DNA of 64,000 nt from contig NW_024722158.1 in assembly GCF_018991925.1 (NCBI RefSeq), positions 8,870,420-8,934,419 of the forward strand. The letters are read 5' to 3'. Positions 1 to 11,147 of this stretch are shown piece by piece (within the stretch, counting starts at the first letter, position 1; the number at the start of each line of letters is the position of its first letter). Source of the stretch: Homarus americanus (lineage: Eukaryota; Arthropoda; Malacostraca; Decapoda; Nephropidae). The position numbers and the translations under genes were made by a program. The notes under the pieces are model-generated. The model was not told the DNA's origin. It saw only the letters and a list, made by a program, of their open reading frames with translations, and did no database searches.

Positions 1-1
1 T

Positions 2-682
2 TGCAAAATGCTCTGGCTATGTCAACACTGTGCTTTGAGAATTTGCAGTCCGGAATTCATTGATGAGGAATATAAATATATCTATAATATTGGCTCAAAC
101 CTTAAATACCCTAGATCTTTCATAGACAAATGCCTAAACATTACTAAGAAAACTTTTTATAGAACTGATCCCAAGCCCACCCATGACCATAAGAATATCT
201 TAATATTATAATTTCACAAAAATTTCTCACACATTCCTTTACAACTAAAAACCTGGAACGTCAATGTGACATTTAAAAACTCATGCACTGTTAAACAAAT
301 GTTAATCAAGAACTCCCCCAACAACACAATTGGTTGCATTTATAAAGTTCCTTGCAAGGAATGTAATATGCTTTACTTATGCCAGACAGGTAAAGATCTT
401 GTAACTAGACTTAAACAGCATAAATATAGTGTTAGGACAGGCCAGGAATCCAATGCTCTGTTTGTTCATTTGAGGGATAACAAGCATTGCATTGACTGGG
501 ATAATGCCTCCTCAATATTACCTTGTAATTCAATTGATAGTAGGAACATCATAGAATCTAGTCTCATTAAACATACCGAAGCATTCAACATGAATTTGAG
601 TAATGGCTTGTACAAACTGGACAATTTTGTAATTAAGAAGATTTGTAGCCAGGTGAGAAGGTTGGGTCACCTTACCCTCTGA
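2..682 (+). pseudogene. Penelope-like retroelement, C-terminal RT end plus GIY-YIG endonuclease domain, one internal stop
   Basis: This is the 3' coding end of a Penelope-like element, a retroelement class that joins a reverse transcriptase to a C-terminal GIY-YIG nuclease. Reading frame 2 is open from the window edge. The first 60 codons resemble the region after the RT palm (CSPEFIDEE, then YPRSFIDKCL). A TAA at 209-211 interrupts it, and the same frame resumes at once and continues to TGA at 680-682. The nuclease part shows GCIYKVPCKEC, then LYLCQTGKDL, TRLKQHK, and the late IESSLI carrying the expected glutamate. The second signature is usually YIG or YVG; here it reads YLC, so the glycine is replaced. 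The 5' part lies outside the window. Together the stop and the altered signature suggest a dead copy. The family call is strong; inactivity is inference. Confidence 0.85.
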
Positions 683-864
683 CCTGACTACCGACCGTTG
701 CGGTGCTATTTAAAGATTAGTAGGGTCATTACCTAATACCTGACCATTGTGGACCTGGTCTCACCCTCCTCTGTATATATACACCTAGTTTTGTACTTCT
801 CTTAAGTCTGTACTCACCCCTGAAGATGTGAATTACACTTGGGAACCCCAGTTTTTTCTTTCTT

Positions 865-866
<2 letters not shown>
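683..866 (+). mobile_element. 3' untranslated end of the Penelope-like element
   Basis: Non-coding tail between the stop codon and the TA microsatellite. It includes CTGAAGATGTG at 820-830 followed by a short GTG/CAC hairpin and TTGGGAACC. In many Penelope-like elements this position carries a hammerhead-ribozyme-like motif with a GAAA after the stem; that GAAA is not present here. Confidence 0.55.

Positions 867-917
<51 letters not shown>
867..917. repeat. (TA)n microsatellite
   Basis: About 25 uninterrupted TA dinucleotides directly after the Penelope-like tail. Many retroelement 3' ends adjoin such tracts. Confidence 0.95.
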
Positions 918-919
<2 letters not shown>

Positions 920-1590
920 ATCATTACTACATGTAACACTATCCATCATCACTACTTATAACACCATCCATCATCACTACCTATAACACCATCCATCGTC
1001 ACTAAATACAACACCATCCATCATCACTATACTGACCAACATCCATCATCACTATACTTAACACCATCCATCATCATTACATAATATAATACTCTCCATC
1101 ATCACTACATGCTGTATAACACCATGAATCACCATTACGTATAACACCATCCATCATCACTATACATAACACCATTCATCTTCGCGATATGTAACACCAT
1201 CCAGCATCACTATATATAACACCATCCATCATCACTACATATAACACCACCCATCATCACTACATTTAACACCTTTCATCATCACTATACATAACACCAG
1301 TCATCATCACTACATATAACACCAGTCATCATCACTCCATATAGCACTATCCATCATCACTACATTTAACACCATTCATTATCACTATACTTAACACCAG
1401 TCATCATCACTACATATAACACCATCCATCATCACTACACATAACATTATCCATCATCACTACATGCTGTATAACACCATGAATCACCATTACGTATAAC
1501 ACCATCCATCATCACTATATATAACACCATCCATCATCACTATTTATAACACCATACCATCATCACTATACTTGACATCTGTCATCACTA
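915..1590. repeat. 25-bp minisatellite, CCATCATCACTACATATAACA type
   Basis: About 26 diverged units of roughly 25 bp built on CCATCATCACTA and TAACACCAT. There are no long open frames on either strand. Confidence 0.9.
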
Positions 1591-1730
1591 TAGTAATAAA
1601 CTGAGCTTGAGTTCTTACTAAATATATAAATTCCAACCTCATTGATTACTGTATATTTCTGAATGGTCAAATTTTGAATTGGCCTCAGTGAGGGTGCTGT
1701 AAGTCTGAGTCAGTATTAATGTTATGACTT

Positions 1731-1783
1731 CCCATAAAGTACAAAAGATACCACAGTCTGAGGTATCTTTTGTACTTTATGGG
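1731..1783. repeat. Perfect 22-bp inverted repeat with 9-base loop
   Basis: Arms 1731-1752 and 1762-1783 are exact reverse complements, separated by ACAGTCTGA. It is isolated between two minisatellites and would extrude as a stable hairpin. Confidence 0.95.
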
Positions 1784-1879
1784 GCCCTGGACCACAGGCC
1801 ACCATTATGATATTATATAATACAAATAGGACTTGAATCCTGTTATAGTTACGACAATACACTCTTGTGTTGAGACCCA

Positions 1880-2725
1880 ACTCCTCTTTTGTAGCGTTGC
1901 GGCCGCGCACCTCTCGCGTTGCGTTGCGGCCACAAGTTTTGTAGCGTTGCAACATCACATCTCTCTCGTAGCGGTGTGACCGTACACCTCTCCTGTAGCG
2001 TTGTGGTGCACACGTTTTGTAGCGTTGCGACATCACATCTCTCTCGTAGCGGTGTGACCGTACACCTCTCTCGTAGCATTGTGGTGCACACCTCTCCTAT
2101 AGCGTTGAGACCGCACACCTCTCTCGTAGCGTTGTGGTGTACACCTTTCTCGTAGCGTTGTGGTGCACACCTCCTGAGAGAAGGTTGAGACTGCACACCA
2201 GAAGTGTTGTAAGTGTACACCTTCAGCGTTAGGTGCACACACCTCTCAGAAAGGTTGTGGTGCGGCCAATTCTCCAGCGTACAGGCCGCGCGCGCCTCTT
2301 GGTATGCCGAGAAAACACCTCGTGAGTTATCAGGAAACACTCCCCAGAAGCATCAAGACCTTCGTAGTGTTGTGGTGCACACCTCTCTCGTAGCATTGTG
2401 GTGCACACCTCTCCTGTAGCGTTGAGACCGCACACCTCTCTCGTAGCATTGTGGTGCACACCTCTCCTGTAGCGTTGCAGCCGCGCATCTCTCTTGTGGC
2501 GTTGCTGCCGCGCACCTGTCGCGTTGCATTGCTGCTGTACACCTCTCGCTTTGCGTTGCAGCCACACGTTTTGAAGCATTGCGACCTAATGTCTTGTAGC
2601 GTTGCGACCTCACATCTTGTAGCGTTGCGACATCACATCTCTCTCGTAGCGTTGCGAGCGCACACCTCTCTCGTGGCGTTGCGAGCGCACATCTCTCTCG
2701 TAGCATTGCGAGCACACCTTGCATG
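1880..2725. repeat. 25/26-bp minisatellite, CTCTCGTAGCGTTG type
   Basis: More than 30 units of CACACCTCTCTCGTAGCGTTG with GTGGTG or GCGACC variants. The minus strand is open in several frames (for example RYERGVRSQ repeats) only because the unit lacks stops. Confidence 0.9.
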
Positions 2726-2759
2726 TCTCCGTGACGCCAGCTTATTCTTAGTTTTCACG

Positions 2760-2843
2760 TGACGTCACTTACTCCCATAATGCAGCGCGTCTATACCTAG
2801 AAGATGGTGGACCGCGCAAAGGATTATGGGAGCTGTGACGTCA
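2760..2843. repeat. Imperfect inverted repeat ending in TGACGTCA
   Basis: The left arm (2760-2789) contains TGACGTCAC, CTCCCATAAT and CGCG. The right arm (2813-2843) contains CGCG, ATTATGGGAG and GTGACGTCA. The three blocks are in mirrored order with small unmatched spacers. Both tips are the palindromic CRE octamer TGACGTCA. It could be a small foldback element or a promoter fragment. Confidence 0.75.
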
Positions 2844-2847
2844 AAAC

Positions 2848-3020
2848 AAGCTTTTTTTTATTTTTTTTAATTGGGTACCCCCCCCTTCCCCCCGACATTC
2901 TTGTGTAAGGTGAAGCGCAGAAGCGTTTACAGCGCCCAACAGGAAAGCATGCTAAGTTCATGCTTCCCTTATGTCTCATGAGTTAAGGGCGTAGAAGCCT
3001 GAAGAGTCAATGGTTTATGT
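2848..3020 (-). mobile_element. Dispersed retroelement tail, copy 1
   Basis: A T-run followed by GTGTAAGGTGAAGCGCAGAA, GTTTACAGCGC, TTCATGCTTCCCTT and CCTGAAG. The same ordered blocks recur at about 19715-19900. The T-run at the left end suggests a poly(A)-tailed retroelement on the minus strand. The family is not identified. Confidence 0.6.
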
Positions 3021-3100
3021 CTAAGCAAGTTATTGGAAGCTCCAACAACTTGTCCCTGAATACGAATTCGCAACTTTCGATTTACAGCAGGTACAATCGG

Positions 3101-3920
3101 AAACCATATTCTCTAGCCCACCTGGATCGGTGCTGGAGGTTAGTACAGTGTCCTTTCTGGACGGGGGCCCACTCTAACTATCACGAGGCAACACACGCAC
3201 GAACGCACACAGTCATATTACAGCTGTATAGATGATATTATGTATAAATATTGTATATGGCATTTTATACTCTGCATTATCTTCATTATATATGAACACG
3301 AAGAAAAATTACCATAGGTTGTAGTCACTCCTCATTTGACACACTTATAGTGTAATACATAACATGATAATGATAGTGAAGCCTGGAAGGGTTCATATCA
3401 TAACTTGTGTGTTCGTGCGTATGTTGCCCAGTAAGAGTTAGAGTTACCGTGGGCCTTCATGTGCCCAGGTGGGATGGTCAAAGTATTACACTATAAGTGT
3501 GTCAAATGAGAAGTGACTGATCCACATGTAATTTAAGGTTTTTGAAATATGTAGTTAAATTAAACACGATTTTTCATATAGTTACGCGAATGATGGGAAA
3601 TAAAAGATATAGATGGGGTGTGGTGGAAGCTCTGTAAACGTTGTGTGGATTCACTGGGTGGTTTGGAAATGTTTATTTCCATTCATACTTTCGTAACTAC
3701 AACCTATGGTAATTTTTCTTCGTGTTCATATATAATGAAGATAATGCTGAGCATAAAATGCCAGCTACAATATTTATACATAATATCATCTATACAGCTG
3801 TAATATGACTGTGTGCGTTCGTGCGTGTGTTGCCTCTTGATAGTTAGAGTGGGCCCCCGTCCAGAAAGGACACTGTACTAAACTCCAGCACCGACCCAGG
3901 TGGGCTAGAGAATATGGTTT
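3101..3920. repeat. Long foldback: two inverted copies of a ~225-bp repeat, with a nested inner inverted repeat
   Basis: Arm 3101-3325 is the reverse complement of 3696-3920, with scattered mismatches and equal arm length. An inner pair, about 3322-3356 with 3484-3518, carries CACTTATAGTGTAATA and its complement. The right arm continues into a tRNA-like SINE head; the left arm does not. So this is two SINE-related copies in opposite orientation or a foldback element. Confidence 0.85.
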
Positions 3921-3969
3921 TCGAGTGTACAGGGACCAAGGAGACTAGGAAGAGTGTCGAAACAACTTC

Positions 3970-4045
3970 CGCCGGCCCGGGAATCGAACCCGTGACATAT
4001 TACTTGTGTGGCAAGAGAGGTACCGCTCTACTATCAGCACCCACT
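3970..4045 (-). mobile_element. tRNA-derived SINE head
   Basis: The minus strand reads TAGTAGAGCGG (A-box-like, complement of 4023-4033), then GGTTCGATTCC (B-box, complement of 3980-3990), with spacing typical of an internal RNA polymerase III promoter. It does not fold as a full tRNA. The body continues on the minus strand through 3920-3696, which is the right arm of the foldback. Confidence 0.7.
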
Positions 4046-4194
4046 CAAAACAAGCTAGGAATTGTGTATCACCACAGTGTTACCCACGCCGCGAATTTGT
4101 TTAAGGTGTAGAAGATGTCGCCAACACAACAACGAACACCCTAAGTCTTGAATTAACGAGTTACTTGACCCAGTGTCAAGGAATAACCCACTGG

Positions 4195-4640
4195 CATGTG
4201 AACCTTCATGCACCTCACACTGGCAGGTAAAACGTCATGCACCTCACACTGGCATGTAAACCGTCATGCACCACACACACTGGCATGTGAACCTTCATGC
4301 ACCTCACATTGGCAGGTAAACCGTCATGCACCTCACACTGGCATGTGAACCGTCATGCACCACACACACTGGCATGTGAACTATCATGCACCTCACACTG
4401 GCATGTGAACCGTCATGCACCACACACACTGGCAGGTAAACCGTCATGCACCTCACACTGGCAGGTAAACCGTCATTCACCTCACACTGGCATGTGAACC
4501 GTCTTGCACCACACACTGACAGGTAAACCGTCATGCACCTCACACTGGCAGGTAAACCTTCATGCATCACTCACTGGCACACACTGGCAGGTAAACCGTC
4601 ATGCACCTCACACTGGCAGGCGACTGTCATGCATCACACA
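4195..4640. repeat. 29/31-bp minisatellite, CACACTGGCAGGTAAACCGTCA type
   Basis: About 15 units of CACTGGCAKGTRAACCGTCA plus TGCACC and CACACA length variants. Open frames on both strands follow from the unit. Confidence 0.92.
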
Positions 4641-4649
4641 CTTGCATTT

Positions 4650-5190
4650 TTTTTCCAGGCGAGTTAACTCTGTTATCTGTGTGTCTGTCTGTCCGGCTGT
4701 TTCATCTCCACTATACAGTATATTTGCCCTTGTGCTTTGCAAAAATATCCCAACTGTTGTGGTGGGTCATAGCTTTGTTGGGAGTGTATTGACCCTCCGA
4801 GTGTTACCTTCTCTGTCCCTTGACATGGGAAGCGGACAAAACCACATTGTTTTTCTAACATTAAACTCGTCATATTTTTCACACATTTGTGGATGGCAGA
4901 AATTACCGTCATCCCAAAAGCGACATCGTTCGTTTCATATGATATTTGTATAATTCACTGGATGTTGATATTGTGTGTTTACTGTTCGTGAGCATCCATA
5001 CCACCGTGCTCTTGGCTCACGCAACCTGTGTAAGGATCACCACACATATTATCTCCCAGACTCTCACCTCACAGATATATACAGTAGAAAACACACAAGA
5101 TTGGAGGAAATTTTCTTTGGCGAGTTTTCCATTATTTGTTGGCCATTATTTTCGATTTACTCTAGACTTGGTTATGGTGTAGTGTCTGGC
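4650..5190. other. No gene recognised
   Basis: Mixed sequence with several short open frames on both strands. None shows a familiar motif or a convincing splice or polyadenylation context. Confidence 0.5.
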
Positions 5191-5194
5191 GAGG

Positions 5195-6175
5195 GACACA
5201 CACACACACACACACAGACACATAAAAAAGAACAGACATGGAAGATAGCTCCCTCCCTCCCTCCTCTCCACTCCCTCCCTCCTCCCTCCTCCCTCCTCCC
5301 TCCCTCCCTCCTCCCTCCTTCCTTCTTCTCTTCCTTCCTCCTGTCTCTTCAACCCTTCTCTCCCTCCCTCTCCCTCTCTTGCTCCTCCCTTCCCGTTCCC
5401 CCGGACAGTAATGACCATCCGGAGAGAAAAAAAACTTTGGACATGAAGAAAAAGTCACCCACCTAAACCCTCCTTACACCCCACCTACACCCTCCCTACA
5501 TCCCACCTACACCCTTTAACACCTTTTAACACCCACCTACCCACCTACACCCTCCTTACACCCACCTACATCCGCCTTACACCCTCCCTTACTCACTTAC
5601 ACCCACCTACACCCTCCCTTACACCCACCTACACCCCACCCCTACCTCCCTACACCCACCCCTACACCTCCCTACACCCAGGTTAAGGTTCTTTATAATT
5701 TTCTTCCCCTCCTCTTTATCTTCTTCCTCTTCCCCTTCTCTTCCTCCTCCCTTCTTATAATCCTCTTCCTCCTCCTCCCCCTCTTCATTCTATCTTCTTA
5801 CTCCTCATTATCTCCCTGTCTTGTTCCTCCTTTCCTATCCTTCTTCTTCCTTCTCCTCTTCTTCCCCTCCTCCTCATCGCCCTTCTCAACATCTTCCTCC
5901 TCTTCCTCCTCTTCTTCCTCCTCCTTATCATCCTCTTTCTCCTTCTCCCCACCTCTCTCCTCCTCCTCCTCCTCTTCTTCCTCCTCCTTATCATCCTCTT
6001 CCTCCTCCTTCTTCTCCTCCCACCTCTCTTCTTGCCTCCTCCTCTTCTTCTCCTCCTCCTCCTCCTCCTCCTCCTCCTCCTCTTCCTCCTCCCTCCTCCT
6101 CCTGCTCTTCCTCCTCTCTTCCTCCTCCTTATCCCCCTCCTCCTCTTCCCCCTCCTCCTCCTCCCTCAGTCAGTT
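5195..6175. repeat. Polypyrimidine region: (CA)n, CCCTCCTT tracts, CCTACACCC array, (CTC)n
   Basis: A short (CA)n at about 5199-5215 is followed by C/T-only runs (5245-5400), a CACCTACACCCTCC array (5455-5690) and CTCCTCCTC/TCTTCC tracts (5695-6175). Proline- or serine-rich and arginine-rich open frames here are composition artefacts. Confidence 0.9.
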
Positions 6176-6370
6176 CCCAGGACCCACAAAAATATAAGTA
6201 ATGTCAGGCCGCCATCTTCGTTTAAAAATATCTCAACGTTGCGTCACTTCCTGTCCTAAAATTTTTGGTCTTTATATTTTTGTTCGCCTTTTTTATGTTT
6301 ATTTTTTTAAAGTTAATTTTATAATATATTTTTTATGCAATATCTGCATAGAATGATATTTAATTCTATC

Positions 6371-6474
<104 letters not shown>

Positions 6475-6596
6475 GATGAAAAAACGCAATGCATACAATA
6501 GTTATTTTATTGTTTATTATGCTCGTCTTGTATACAATACTAACTTGAAGAACAAAACAAAATTGGGAGATTAGCTCCTATTTAATTTTTATTTAA

Positions 6597-6720
6597 ACCT
6601 AACCTAACCTAACCTAACCTAACCAACTCTTCCTAACCTAACTCTAACCTAACCCTTTAGGTAGCGGTAGGGTGTTTAATTATTATCAAGTGAAATATAC
6701 TGGGGTGTCTAATCTTCTTT
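6597..6720. repeat. (CCTAA)n pentamers with a TAATCTTC-type flank
   Basis: AACCTAACCTAACC at 6597-6625 and degenerate copies to 6660, followed by GGTGTTTAATTATTATCAAG and GGGGTGTCTAATCTTC. It is one member of the dispersed pentamer-associated element described in the findings. Confidence 0.8.
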
Positions 6721-6778
6721 TTGTTCCCCAAAATTGTTCGATTTTTATGGTTGCATCAAATGGCTAAAGGCGTAGTGA

Positions 6779-6783
<5 letters not shown>

Positions 6784-6823
<40 letters not shown>

Positions 6824-8160
6824 TGTGTGTGTGGGAAGATAGAGCAAATTTAATCAGACTTGGCAGCTGGTTTGCCAGGTGGCCAGTAAATCAGCAGCCA
6901 GCAGAACTGCAGTGTGCGTGTGGTGTTGATGGTACAGTGTGTGTGTGTGTGTGGTGTTGATGGTACAGTGTGTGTGGTGTTGATGGTTACTGTGTGTGTG
7001 TGTGTGTGGTGTTGATGGTACAGTGTGTGGGGTGTTGATGGTACTGTGTGTGTGTGTGTGGTGTTGATGGTACAGTGTGTGTGGTGTTGATGGTACAGTG
7101 TGTGGGGTGTTGATGGTACTGTGTGTGGGTGTGTGGTGTTTGTGGTACTGTGTGTGTGTGTGTGGTGTTGATGGTTACTGTGTGTGTGGTGTTGATGGTT
7201 ACTGTGTGTGGGTGTGTGGTGTTGATGGTACAGTGTGTGGGGTGTTGATGGTACTGTGTGTGTGTGTGTGTGTGGTGTTGATGGTTACTGTGTGTGTGGT
7301 GTGATGGTACAGTGTGTGTGTGGTGTTGATGGTACAGTGTGTGTGTGGTGTTGATGGTACAGTGTGTGTGGTGTTGATGGTACAGTGTGTGGTGTTGATG
7401 GTTACTTGTGTGTGGTGTTGATGGTTACTGTGTGTGTGGTGTTGATGGTACAGTGTGTGTGGTGTTGATGGTACAGTGTGCGTGTGGTGTTGATGGTACA
7501 GTGTGTGTGGTGTTGATGGTACAGTGTGTGGGGTGTTGATGGTACTGTGTGTGTGTGTGTGTGGTGTTGATGGTTACTGTGTGTGTGGTGTTGAAGGTAC
7601 AGTGTTTGTGGTGTTGATGGTACAGTGTGTGTGGTGTTGATGGTACAGTGTGTGTGGTGTTGATGGTTACTGTGTGTGTGGTGTTGATGGTTTACTGTGT
7701 GTGTGTGTTGATGGTACAGTGTGTATGTGTGTGTGTGGTGTTGATGGTTACTGTGTGTGTGGTGTTGAAGGTACAGTGTGTGTTGATGGTACAGTGTGTG
7801 TGGTGTTGATAGTACAGTGTGTGTGGTGTTGATAGTACAGTGTGCGTGGTGATGATGGTACAGTGTGTGTGGTGTTGATGGTACAGTGTGTGTGTGTTGG
7901 TACAGTGTGTGTGGTGTTGATGGTACAGTGTGTGTGGTGTTGATGGTACAGTGTGTGTGTGTTGATGGTACAGTGTGTGTGGTTTTGATAGTACAGTGTG
8001 TGTGGTGTTGATAGTACAGGGTGTGTGGTGATGGTACAGTGTGTGTGGTGTTGATGGTACAGTGTGTGTGTGTGTGTGATGATGGTACAATATGTGTGTG
8101 GTGATTATGGTACAGTGTGTGGTGTTGATGGTGTAAATAGTATAGTGTGTGTTTTATAGT
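6784..8160. repeat. (GT)n and ~23-bp GTGTTGATGGTACAGTGTGT minisatellite
   Basis: A (GT)n at 6784-6832, then from about 6910 more than 45 units of GTGTTGATGGTACAGTGTGT with variable GT length. The 290-codon minus frame rich in THTV and TTHT is produced by this array and is not a gene. Confidence 0.93.
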
Positions 8161-8289
8161 GTAGATTGTATGGTGTATATATTGTGTAACAATACCTTTT
8201 ATTTCACCTCTTATTTTCTTTATTAATTTTTTCTTATTTCTTAATTCTTCACTTATTTCTTTTCTCTTTGTCATTCTCGTATACTAGCG

Positions 8290-8400
8290 AGATGGAGGTG
8301 GTTAGGGGTGGAAGGAGGATTGACGAAGGAGGAGGGAGGAGGAGGAAGAGGAGGGAGGGAGGGAAGGAGGGAGGGAGGAAGGAGGGAAGGAGGGAGTATG
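8290..8400. repeat. GGA-rich purine tract
   Basis: GGAGGGAGGA-type purine run of about 110 bases. Confidence 0.85.
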
Positions 8401-8404
8401 GAAT

Positions 8405-9600
8405 GTGAGGAGGGAGGGGTGGCGAGTGAGGGGGCTAACGGGTGGTTTGGTTAGACTAGGACCTCACCCAAGGGGAGACGGAGGAAGAATAGACGGGGCG
8501 ATGATAAATGGGGAACAAGAATTACATGCAATAACTGAGATCCTATGGGAAACAGGTGATAGGTGTGTTGTCACTCATGACTCAATGTATCACTGCCTAA
8601 CACCAAAGGCATGTATGACAATGTTTTATTAACACCAAGAGGGGGGTTATAACACTTCTTAACGGATCTTCGTTTATTTATCACCTTCTATTGAAATTGA
8701 CAATTATACTTCAAAACAATAAACTTATCTTCCTAGCTAGTTAAACAGGGGTCACATTGAATCACAATACATTTCGTGAAACGGATAAAACCTTAAGTGT
8801 ACTGACCGAGAGACTGTAGTGTATATCCTGCCTTGTTGGGGAACAGACCACATGCACGTCTATCCTTCACTACCTCTAACCAGACTCTGTCTTTGAAAAC
8901 AAAAACGGCCTAATAGTGCCACATCTTCATGACGTTATGTCTCACAGGCTCTCCTTATTGGTTCAAGCCTAAGGCATTCACGCTCACAAGTCACTTCAAT
9001 TGGCTCAAGCTTGGAGGGAAATACTCACTAACTCATGACATTGTTAGTGTAGTGTGGTGTAGATAGTTCAGGGTGTAGTATAGTGAAGATGGTAACACGA
9101 CTGAAGTAGTGTTGTCAAGTGTATCAATTTGGGGACTGTCAATATTGATACACAAATAACACTGCCACAGTACACAGGCAAGACCTAAAACCCTGAGCAG
9201 CGTCTGTCCCTCACAACACCGCCCCAACGACAGCTAGACAACGGGGAGCATGAGGTAGTGGGGTGGTGGTGTGTGATGCTAACTGCTTCAGCTCCAGTAG
9301 TACAAGTAGTGGGACTACCAATGCACACCTTTCCCCCATCCCGCAGTAATATATGAGTTGATAGGTAAAAGGAGAATAAAGTTTCTATATTTTTTGCTAA
9401 AACACTTGGTCACTGTTGCGCTCGTCTTCCGCCTTCCTCCATCATTCTGTCTCCAGGTGCTGCGCTGATTGATGTACACTGAACGCACTACAACTTATCA
9501 ATTATTTTATTTTGTCAATAAATTCCATAGTGCATATTTAGACAATATTACCTTGTATCTGTTAAGACGTTTTTTAATGGATTCTTTCGTGGAATTAACA
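8405..9600. other. No gene recognised
   Basis: Mixed sequence without a convincing coding frame. It could be old mobile-element sequence, but no terminal repeat or protein motif was found. Confidence 0.45.
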
Positions 9601-9604
9601 CCAA

Positions 9605-9765
9605 CTGAGATCACCTGAAGATTAATCAACCAGTTAATTTTACCTGCTAATTAGACACCCTAAGGTTAGATTAGGTAAGTTCAGGTAAAATTAGGTTAAG
9701 TTAGCATTAGAGTGGTTAATCTTGAGGTGAATTAAGCAGGGCTTAGCTTCAGGTGATCCACTTCT
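9605..9765. repeat. TTAGG-associated element flanked by inverted TTAATCTTCAGGTGAT-type motifs
   Basis: The left flank reads GATCACCTGAAGATTAATC. The core has several GGTTAGATTAGG-type pentamers. The right flank reads GTGGTTAATCTTGAGGTGAA, an inverted version of the left flank. Confidence 0.65.
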
Positions 9766-10124
9766 ATACAGTCACGTCTCATCACATTATTCAGGCAACA
9801 CCGGATACTTTTCTTCTATCTTTTCAAAGTAAAAAAAAAATACTTCTTAAAATATTCACACAAACTCCGTGAAGATGACAGGTTGGAGTTCGTGTTTTCC
9901 CACAACTCTGAAAAACTTTTAGTCTCCCTGAAATTGATAAGTGTAAAAGGCGTGAGACTTGCTGGATAATTTTGGCCACATTAGAATTTACTGTTATTAT
10001 GACCTGCAATAATAACAGCAATACCTCTCTAACGATCACTAGTTTGTGCTGACCCATTCCACTCAGCTGTGAACTGGTGCCTAACTTTACAATTGGTGAT
10101 GTGAAGGCAATCGAGTATGGTACA

Positions 10125-10224
10125 NNNNNNNNNNNNNNNNNNNNNNNNNNNNNNNNNNNNNNNNNNNNNNNNNNNNNNNNNNNNNNNNNNNNNNNNNNNN
10201 NNNNNNNNNNNNNNNNNNNNNNNN
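10125..10224. other. Assembly gap (100 N)
   Basis: Exactly 100 N. The two flanks do not resemble each other. Confidence 1.
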
Positions 10225-10234
10225 GGGTTACGTA

Positions 10235-10795
10235 TTGCTATTATCATCACTACAACCAGTCATCCCCATCACCATCACCATAAACTGTCATCACTATCAC
10301 CACAACTGGCATCATCACCACCATCACCATAAACTGTCATCACCATCACCATAAACTGTCATAACCATCACCACAACCTGTCATCATCACCACTATCACC
10401 ATAAACTGTCATCAATGTCACCATAAACTGTCATCACCACTGTCACCATAAACTGTCATCACTATCACCATAATCTGTCATCATCACCACAACCTATCAT
10501 CACCACAACTGGCATCATCACCACCATCACCACAACTGCCATCATCACCACCCTCACAATAAATTGTCATCACTATCGCCATAAACTCATCATCACTATC
10601 ACCACAATCTGTCATTATCATCACCAGAACCTGTCATCACTATTACCATAATCTCTCATCACCATCTCCACAACTGGCATCATCACCACCATCACCATAA
10701 ACTGTCATCACTATCACCACTATCACCATAAACTGTCACCACCATCACCACAACTGGCATCATCACCACTATCACCATAAACTGTCATCACCAGG
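10235..10795. repeat. CATCACCATAAACTGTCATCA minisatellite
   Basis: Interspersed units of AAACTGTCATCACTATCACC and AACTGGCATCATCACCACC with irregular length. Confidence 0.9.
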
Positions 10796-11147
10796 TTCCA
10801 ATCTGATTATTTTATACGAATCAATACATCTTGTTAGGTTAATATTTTTGCCGTGTATACTGGTTCATTGAAATATAAAGATGTTTATTAAAAGAAACAC
10901 TGGAAACACAGTGAGAAAGTACGCCCAGATTTAACGGAAAAAAAGGAACCTTGACACTGGGGGATAGAATTAGGTTTATGAACCAACAGTTCACCTGCCG
11001 CCACAACCTAAGCCGGAGGGTGTGAGCGTGGCCACCCTACGTATAAGAGAAGACTAATGGTCTGCGAAACCGGTCAAGAGGACTTGGGAGGGAGTCGAAG
11101 ACGAGACCTTTCCTCCCATTTTTGACGCCTTTCCCAAACGTCGCAAG

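Noticed and set aside
3970..4045. Functional tRNA gene
   Set aside because: A- and B-box-like motifs are present but acceptor and anticodon arms do not pair; best read as a SINE head.
6597..6660. True chromosome end (telomere)
   Set aside because: Pentamer runs are short, in both orientations and scattered through the window, so they are interstitial.
7402..8274. 290-codon minus frame rich in threonine and histidine
   Set aside because: Produced by the GT-rich minisatellite; no non-repeat coding context.
10029..10332. Open frames crossing the first N-run
   Set aside because: They exist only because N codons cannot be stops.
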